A DNA stretch of 64,000 bases from Punctularia strigosozonata HHB-11173 SS5 (lineage: Eukaryota; Basidiomycota; Agaricomycetes; Corticiales; Punctulariaceae), in contig NW_006767434.1 of NCBI RefSeq assembly GCF_000264995.1, forward strand, positions 162,580 through 226,579, written 5' to 3'. A model generated the notes under the pieces. That model saw only the letters and a list, made by a program, of their open reading frames with translations. It was not told the origin of the DNA and did no database searches. The position numbers and the translations under genes are program-made. Below, one piece after another: positions 58,265 to 64,000 of this stretch (the first letter of the stretch is position 1; each line of letters starts with the position of its first letter).

Positions 58265-59449
58265 ATGACGACGACGGAATGGAAGACGACGCCGTTCGCG
58301 CCCGACCCGTCCAAGCCGATCCGGGAGCAGTTCGAGGCCTACATCGTGCAGCTGCAAGAGCAGATCGTCGCCGCCTTCGAATCGCTCGACCCCGCCGCGC
58401 CCGCCTTCCGGCGCGACGCCTGGCTGCGGCCCACGGGCGGCTCCGGGCGCTCCTGCGTCTTCGCCGTCCCCGACGCGTCCTCGCCCGCCTTCGCCGCGCT
58501 CTCCCCCGCCGCCCGCGCGCACGCGCGGGACACCGTGCTCGAGAAGGCCGGCGTCAACGTCTCGATCGTGCACGGCCTGCTCCCGCCCGCCGCGATCAAG
58601 CAGATGCGCGCGGACCACGCGGGCATCCCGTACGACCCCGAGTCGGGCAAGAGCCTGCCGTACACCGCGCAGGGGCTCAGCCTCGTCGTGCACCCCCGCA
58701 ACCCGCGCGCGCCGACGGTGCACATGAACTACCGCTACTTCGAGATCTGCGAGGCCGTCGCTCCTTCCGCCGCCGCCGCCGCCGCCGCCCAGCCGCAGAC
58801 CCCCGAGGACGGCCGACCCCCTCCGCGCGGCGAACCCGTCGCGTGGTGGTTCGGCGGCGGCGCCGACCTCACCCCGTCCTACCTCTACCCGGACGACTGC
58901 GCCCACTTCCACTCCACCCTCAAGACCGCGTGCGACGCGCACAGCGCCGCCTTCTACCCGGCCTTCAAGCGCTGGTGCGACGAGTACTTCTTCATCCCGC
59001 ACCGGGGCGAATCCCGCGGCGTCGGCGGCATCTTCTTCGACGACCTCTCCTCCGACGCGCACAAGCGGATCCCCTCCGACGATGACGACGACGACCACGC
59101 GATCGCGCGACCCCGCACCCCGGAGGCCCTCTTCGCCTTCGCGCGCAGCGCGGGCGACGCCTTCATACCCTCCTACCTCCCCATCCTCGCCCGCCGCGTA
59201 AACGAGCCCGCGACGGAGAAAGACAGGCGGTGGCAGCTCATCCGCCGCGGGCGCTACGTCGAGTTCAACCTCGTCTACGACCGCGGGACCAAGTTCGGGC
59301 TCAACATCCCCGGCGCGCGCGTCGAGAGCATCCTCATGAGCCTGCCCGAGGTCGCACGGTGGGAGTATATGAGCGATATGGGCGAGGAGGAGGGGAGCGA
59401 GGAGGCCGCGCTACTCGAGGTCGTGCGCAAGCCGGTCGAATGGGTGTAG
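58265..59449 (+). CDS. HEM13: Oxygen-dependent coproporphyrinogen III oxidase
   Basis: One intronless frame of 394 residues, unusual among the intron-rich neighbours. The enzyme converts coproporphyrinogen III to protoporphyrinogen IX, the antepenultimate haem step. Landmarks: NVSIVHGLLPPAAIKQMRAD, LSLVVHPRNPRAPTVHMNYR, YFEI, the family signature WWFGGGADLTPSYLYPDDC, RWCDEYFFIPHRGESRGVGG, IFFDDL, and RRGRYVEFNLVYDRGTKFGL. Two low-complexity insertions stand out: an Ala run at about 58767-58793 and an acidic DDDDDDH run at about 59080-59098. The first residues (MTTTEWKTTPFAPDPSKP) show no mitochondrial presequence, fitting the cytosolic yeast enzyme, though an out-of-frame presequence-like frame lies just upstream. 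Confidence 0.96.
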   Translation: MTTTEWKTTPFAPDPSKPIREQFEAYIVQLQEQIVAAFESLDPAAPAFRRDAWLRPTGGSGRSCVFAVPDASSPAFAALSPAARAHARDTVLEKAGVNVSIVHGLLPPAAIKQMRADHAGIPYDPESGKSLPYTAQGLSLVVHPRNPRAPTVHMNYRYFEICEAVAPSAAAAAAAQPQTPEDGRPPPRGEPVAWWFGGGADLTPSYLYPDDCAHFHSTLKTACDAHSAAFYPAFKRWCDEYFFIPHRGESRGVGGIFFDDLSSDAHKRIPSDDDDDDHAIARPRTPEALFAFARSAGDAFIPSYLPILARRVNEPATEKDRRWQLIRRGRYVEFNLVYDRGTKFGLNIPGARVESILMSLPEVARWEYMSDMGEEEGSEEAALLEVVRKPVEWV

Positions 59450-59842
59450 AAATAAAACAGATCGTTCACACTCAAATGTTGTAACGAAGCCTTGAAACTG
59501 AAAAGCAATGTATGCTAGTATCCTCATGACCGGGTCGTAGCTTTGGTGCCCCTCGCCCACTTTTGTGATGAACACCCTTCCGAACACGGCGTAGTTTGAG
59601 ATTGAGCCGCCGTCTATTGCGGGAAATATATAAGCTACTGAAACATGCGTCGACGGTATGGGTGTTGAAAAGAGCGACGGAGCTGACCGCGCTGTTCGTG
59701 GTGGCGGGTATTCGAATGAGACGCGGCGCAGCCTATAGTTGGAGTATGTATGGGTCCCAAAGGTCCGATGCACGAGACGTAAAAGAAGAAGAGATGGAGA
59801 GAGAAATAACGTCGTGTACGGAGAATGCAGAATGCGACTCGA
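59450..59842. other. Convergent intergenic, no gene recognised
   Basis: About 390 bp between the HEM13 and ROT1 stops. Presumably 3' untranslated sequence of both. Confidence 0.55.
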
Positions 59843-60709
59843 TCACAGGAGCACCGACGCCACCGCGGCACCGACGAGCGTCGCCGCGAGCCACGCGACC
59901 GTCCGAGGGTCGCGGCCCTCCGCACCGCTGCGCTTCGCCTTCCGCGAGGTCGTCGACGTCGTGGTCGTCGACGCCGACGAGGACACGTTCCGGAGCTTCT
60001 GCGGCGGGAGCATGTTGGGCGTGCTCGACACCTGGAACTGCGGCGCGACGGGCGTGCCGTCGAACTCGAACAGGTGCAGCTTGAAGCCGTCCGTCGGGTC
60101 CTCGAAGATGCGCCAGGACTGGAAGAGCTCGGTGTCGTTGTAGTCCTCGATGAAGTTGGACACGGCCGCGCAGGGGTCTTGGATCTGCTGGTAGCCGTCG
60201 CCGAAGGGGGTGAGGACGATCGAGCCGTTCTGGAGGAGGTCGTAGGTGCCGTGGAACCAGAGGACGACGCCGGTGATGCAGGTCGGCTCGGAGCCGTTCG
60301 AGTTGAAGCGGTAGCGCGCAACCTCGAAGAAGCCGTCGTCCGAGCTGCGAATGTGTGAACGATGGTCAGTCGGAGTTCAGGCGGAAGGATTGCCTGAGAC
60401 GGCGATGGGGGCTTACAAGGAGTAGGAGACGCCGGTGGTGTTGGGGTAGGTGAAGGACGTGTTGGCCGGGTTGGCAAAGCCCTGAGATCGCCGCATCAGT
60501 CATGGTGGTTTTCCGGCGCAGTTTTCGGCCATGAGACCGGATGAGTAACTCACAGAGCCAGTGACGACCGCCCGACTGCCCGTAGTCCAGGTTCCGGTGA
60601 TGGGCGATGCGTTGTGTGCCGCGTCGAATTGGATGATGTCCTGCCCGCGCGCGGCGGGGACGAAGGCCGTGCCGGCAAGCAGCGAGAAGAGCGAGGTGAG
60701 GAAGAGCAT
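59843..60709 (-). CDS. ROT1: ROT1 family ER chaperone
   Basis: Three exons (60709-60554, 60481-60417, 60344-59843) give 240 residues in phase; yeast Rot1 has 256. Family role: an essential ER-membrane chaperone needed for glycoprotein folding and cell-wall beta-1,6-glucan synthesis. It opens with a signal peptide (LTSLFSLLAGTAFVPAARG), then GTWTTGSRAVVTGSGFANP, TTGVSYSFSDDGFFEVARYR, LWFHGTYDLLQNGSIVLTP, DPCAAVSNFIEDYNDTELFQ and LHLFEFDGTPVAPQFQV followed by NMLPPQKLRN, all in the order I know for Rot1. Several N-glycosylation sites are present. A Ser/Thr-rich linker leads to one C-terminal membrane helix (AWLAATLVGAAVASVLL). An LTR element begins about 194 bp upstream of the start codon. Confidence 0.93.
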
Positions 60710-60903
60710 CGTTTGCTCCCGGTTGTATTAGATCGCTGGTTGGTGCGAGGTTTTAAAGGCGGGGGTGTAGGCGGAGGGTGTGCGTGAAAGCCGTGGAGGG
60801 CAGCGACGAGGACAGGAAGAGAGGCGTGGACGTCGAGAGCAGCGGCGAGCGTGGGTGCTTGGGCCCCCGGCGCACGCTGTTTGTTGTTGTCATGGCTAGC
60901 GGG

Positions 60904-61260
60904 TGTTACGTGCCGGTCCTGCCGGAAGCCGAGACCGAGAACTTCTTTCCTTTTCTAGCATCCGGCGCTGATGCGCCTTTTGACTGTTTGATCCTTTTGC
61001 TCCACTTCCATGTGCTCAAGGGCCCGCGACGAGGTATAAAAGACAAGCAGCCTCGTCGCGAGGACCTTTACCTTTTGGTTTCGTATCTTACCTCGAGTTG
61101 CTCAATCGAGACTTGAACTCTCTATCGTTGTGCCGCTCGAGAACCTTATCGTGTGAACGCACCTTAGCCGTATTCGGCTTTGCCCGCGTCACATATTTTT
61201 GAGAGTGTTTCGTGAGTAATCTGTTATCGCTCGTCGTCGCTAACCCTCTTCGTTAGGACA
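60904..61260 (+). repeat. Putative 5' LTR
   Basis: Bounded by TGTTACG at 60904 and GGACA at 61260 (TG...CA ends) with a TATA box inside at 61035. The second LTR lies outside the window, so the exact limits are not confirmed. Confidence 0.45.
61035..61042 (+). promoter_or_regulatory. TATA box in the putative LTR
   Basis: TATAAAAG inside the LTR, correctly oriented to drive transcription of the element. Confidence 0.5.
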
Positions 61261-61359
61261 CTACCCGGCTTGATCACCCGGGTACGCCTTTGCTGAGGAC
61301 ACAGTGACTGCGAGCACTCCTAGCTACGTGTCCTATTTCATTATCCCTACACGCTGAGT

Positions 61360-64000
61360 ATGCCTGTGTCTAGGGATGAGCTCACGGGTCGCTGGACTCG
61401 CAATGACCGTAGGGTCGGCGGACTAGACAGAGTCCCTCGACCCGAGTCGGATATCAATATCAACGCGGGCGAGGTGGTTGCCTCTGACCCCGTTGACTCA
61501 TCTCCGTTGGCGGGCGAGGCTGGAGCTACGCACCGCGGAGATGCCCCGATGGCCGGCGATCATGCAGGATCGAGCCTCGGGGCCGTTATACCTCAAGGTT
61601 TGCTGCCCGCCTACCTTGATGCTCCCGCGCATCGCGAAGGATCGCGGTCGGTGAGCACGACAGGGCTGGCGCTCAAGGACGAGCCACGCAGCCCATCTCC
61701 GTTTGTCATTGGTGGATTCGGTGGGGCGTCGAGCGACGACACTGGATCGTGGTCTAGAGTACCTCGTAGACGTCGGAGTGCGTCTCCTGTACTGTCCAAG
61801 CGTAGCGTGATAAGCAATAATAATAGCTTTGCGTCGCTGACTAGTTTACATGACACGTCTCTCGTTGACCAGGAGGATGGCGACGAAGTGGTAGGTTCTC
61901 CGGTCGTGCTCGAAGAGCCTCGTACACCAAAGAAGCCTAACAGCAAGCGGCTGGCCTCTGAGAACAGAACGATGAGTGACGCAGAGTTCGATGCGTTGCT
62001 AGAGACGCCTACCCCGGTGGATAAGGGTAAAACTGCCGATCGAAGGGGGGCGAGTAACGTTCAAAGCAAGGACACGCCTCCCTCTGGTAACCCCGGCAAG
62101 GACGCCACGACAGAGTTGAGGTACGCCGGCATCGGTGAAGAAGAACTTGACGTCGGAGCTCAGAGAGCGGCGCTGGCCTCATTACAATCGGCTGGAGCTG
62201 TCGGCACTGCTGCTGACCGCGACACATCGGTGACATCGTCACAAGAACCCTGGGAGGATCTGTTCGCACGCACACGAAAATCCGCTGAAGTATTTAAGAA
62301 CGGATGTGAGCGAGAGGTCCGCGAGGCTAGACGGGAACGCGATACCGTGCGCCTTGCCCTGCTGGAGGCGGAACGGGCCAGGCTAGAAGCTGAACGAGCC
62401 CGGGTCGATGCCGAGAAACGGTTGACCGAGATGATGGATAAACTCGATAGACTGGTCACCACGGTTGATGCCCAGGCGGCTGAGGTTGCTGCATTAAAGC
62501 GCGACCGTGGTCCAGGCGTCGGTCATCGTGGAGAAGCCATACAAAGACGCGACCACCCACCTCATCGTGTGGGGTCACCGGAACCAGGGAGCCGCGCAGC
62601 GGGCGATCAGACTGGCATCCATAGCTTGAGTACCGCCCGTCCTGGCGTGATGGCCGGCAGCGCGTCCGCTACATCGAAACGAGGAGGGCGAACGTTGGTC
62701 GCGCCTCCATCGAGATTTATATCATCTGCCAGTTCGTTAGGACAGACACTGAAACGGAAACTCCGGCAGCTAGAAGATGCTATGCTTACCCTGGAGCAGT
62801 CGGGGTCTTCGGTAATTAAACCGAATATCAAGCCTGAGCCGCCGAAAACCTACGACGGTCGGAGCGATCTGGATGCGTTCCAAAGATACGTTGAGCAGAG
62901 CGTAGAGTACCTAATCGATGGCATGATTATGAGAGAAAGACATGTGTCGAAGATCGGCCACTTCCTTGAAAAAGATGCGCTGCAGTTCTTCAACCGAGTG
63001 GTGAAGAACCCTGAGGAATGGGCGGCGGAACGGTTCTTTGACGAGCTATTCAACTACTGTTTCCCCGATGGCTTCATGAATGCCATTAGGGCGCGATGGA
63101 ACACCTGGATGCAGAAGGGATCATCAGTAAAGGTGTACGCGGCAACAATGGAAGGGTTTCGCGATGATCTTGGTGGGGAGATCTCTGATCGCCAGTTCGT
63201 TCATCGGTTCTGGCAAGGCCTAAACGATGAGATCAGTCAGGAACTGTATCGCGACCGTCTTCATCCCGATATCGATACGTACGAAGACGTACTTGAGAGC
63301 GCTTTGATCGCCGAACGGGTGATCAATAATAGCTTGCACCGTGGTGGTGCCGCTTTCGGGTCCCCTCGCTCCGGACTTGAGAAGACGGGTAATGGCAGGG
63401 GCCGACGGGGCGGCGGTAACGGTGGCCAATTCGGGCGGAATGATAACAATGGCAACCAGTCCGGGGTGTCGGCGGCGAAGTCGAACACGCAGGTCAAGGA
63501 AACCGGTCCTGGCGCGCAGCGGAATAGTGATCGTTCTCGACGACGGGATCGTAACCCGAAATCGGACTCACCATTGTCCGAGGCCCAGATGAAAGAGCAC
63601 CTGGAAAATAACTTGTGCTTCAAGTGTCACAAAGCCGGGCATATGAGTCGAAACTGCCCTGAAGGACAGCAGGTCACCAGTAGCACGCGAGATAAGGCTC
63701 CAGGGTCGAAGACCAGCTATGCCGTTCGGTATGCCGACAATAGCGAGCCGGCCGATGATGACATCCAGGTAACTGATGGCGACGAACCCGAAGTGCTAGA
63801 TGAGTTACTCTGTGGGTCAGTGCGGTTCCGATTGGAAGAGGGCGACCGGGAAGAGGGCGCTGGAGCCGACACGGCCTTTGTACAGGACGACGGGCTGGAC
63901 CCTTTTGGGAACCCTCCGCCGTATGAGGAGCCTCGGACGGAGGTCTACGATGCACATGCCTGGTACCGGGGGTACCAACGGCGCTGGTATCGATGGACAA
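61360..64000 (+). CDS. gag: Retrotransposon Gag polyprotein, partial at 3' end
   Basis: From ATG 61360 the frame is open for 880 codons to the end of the window, with no stop or frameshift. The first 300 residues are polar and probably disordered. A coiled coil follows at about 320-375 (ERARLEAERARVDAEKRLTE). A retrotransposon capsid-like core is at about 490-650: KPEPPKTYDGRSDLDAFQRY, LEKDALQFFNRVV, ARWNTWMQKGSSVKVYAATM, FVHRFWQGLNDEISQEL. A Gly/Arg/Asn-rich basic stretch leads to the zinc knuckle CFKCHKAGHMSRNC (Cys753, Cys756, His761, Cys766). After it the chain is acidic. It packages element RNA in virus-like particles. The intact frame suggests recent insertion; protease and reverse transcriptase should lie downstream. 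Confidence 0.88.
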   Translation, partial: MPVSRDELTGRWTRNDRRVGGLDRVPRPESDININAGEVVASDPVDSSPLAGEAGATHRGDAPMAGDHAGSSLGAVIPQGLLPAYLDAPAHREGSRSVSTTGLALKDEPRSPSPFVIGGFGGASSDDTGSWSRVPRRRRSASPVLSKRSVISNNNSFASLTSLHDTSLVDQEDGDEVVGSPVVLEEPRTPKKPNSKRLASENRTMSDAEFDALLETPTPVDKGKTADRRGASNVQSKDTPPSGNPGKDATTELRYAGIGEEELDVGAQRAALASLQSAGAVGTAADRDTSVTSSQEPWEDLFARTRKSAEVFKNGCEREVREARRERDTVRLALLEAERARLEAERARVDAEKRLTEMMDKLDRLVTTVDAQAAEVAALKRDRGPGVGHRGEAIQRRDHPPHRVGSPEPGSRAAGDQTGIHSLSTARPGVMAGSASATSKRGGRTLVAPPSRFISSASSLGQTLKRKLRQLEDAMLTLEQSGSSVIKPNIKPEPPKTYDGRSDLDAFQRYVEQSVEYLIDGMIMRERHVSKIGHFLEKDALQFFNRVVKNPEEWAAERFFDELFNYCFPDGFMNAIRARWNTWMQKGSSVKVYAATMEGFRDDLGGEISDRQFVHRFWQGLNDEISQELYRDRLHPDIDTYEDVLESALIAERVINNSLHRGGAAFGSPRSGLEKTGNGRGRRGGGNGGQFGRNDNNGNQSGVSAAKSNTQVKETGPGAQRNSDRSRRRDRNPKSDSPLSEAQMKEHLENNLCFKCHKAGHMSRNCPEGQQVTSSTRDKAPGSKTSYAVRYADNSEPADDDIQVTDGDEPEVLDELLCGSVRFRLEEGDREEGAGADTAFVQDDGLDPFGNPPPYEEPRTEVYDAHAWYRGYQRRWYRWT

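Larger units (their letters stand above)
60904..64000 (+). mobile_element. LTR retrotransposon (Ty3/Gypsy type likely), 5' part
   Basis: Begins with the putative LTR, followed by a short leader and an intact Gag frame that runs off the window. The Pol order, which would settle Ty3/Gypsy against Ty1/Copia, is not visible. The gypsy assignment rests on the Gag layout (retrotrans_gag-like core and a single CCHC knuckle), so it is inference. Confidence 0.75.

Noticed and set aside
57982-59085. 367-codon plus-strand frame overlapping HEM13
   Set aside because: Almost entirely Arg/Pro/Ala, a shifted reading of the HEM13 codons. Only its first 25 codons were kept as a curiosity.

Overview
The window looks like a draft nuclear contig from a basidiomycete fungus, most likely an Agaricomycete. 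The grounds are dense short introns (mostly 45-70 nt with GTNNGT donors), families typical of mushroom-forming fungi (DUF6534 membrane proteins, Candida rugosa-type lipases, Tri5-like terpene synthases), a Ty3/Gypsy-type element and an internal run of 585 Ns. No rRNA, tRNA or CRISPR was found. Exon junctions were worked out by hand from splice signals, reading phase and remembered family motifs; total lengths are given where every junction keeps phase.

Layout. 1-9.9 kb: decayed F-box/LRR-like repeats, a multi-pass membrane protein, an HNT1-type HIT hydrolase, then a region that looks empty but holds a DUF6534 gene built from many tiny exons and a broken DUF6534 relic. 10-19.5 kb: a zinc-finger-like protein, glutathione synthetase (GSH2) and a secreted GH37 trehalase whose long intron contains the assembly gap. 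20-27.2 kb: two tandem carboxylesterase/lipase genes of identical 17-exon design with duplicated upstream DNA. 28-40 kb: a small Cys-rich secreted protein, then housekeeping genes (MSP1, RPAP1, CCDC25, RBM25).

40.2-49.3 kb is an accessory island between RBM25 and PRMT3. All four of its genes lie on the minus strand: a 2-oxoglutarate/Fe(II) oxygenase, two Tri5-type terpene synthases and a C2H2 zinc-finger protein. This is the best candidate here for an undescribed system, a small sesquiterpenoid locus with its own tailoring enzyme and possible regulator. 49.3-53.6 kb: PRMT3-type arginine methyltransferase and an FMN-dependent alpha-hydroxy-acid oxidase. 53.6-56 kb: gene-poor, with a 313-bp inverted-repeat element. 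56-60.7 kb: MFS transporter, coproporphyrinogen oxidase (HEM13) and ROT1. The window ends inside an LTR retrotransposon that begins about 190 bp upstream of ROT1; its Gag frame is open to the last base.
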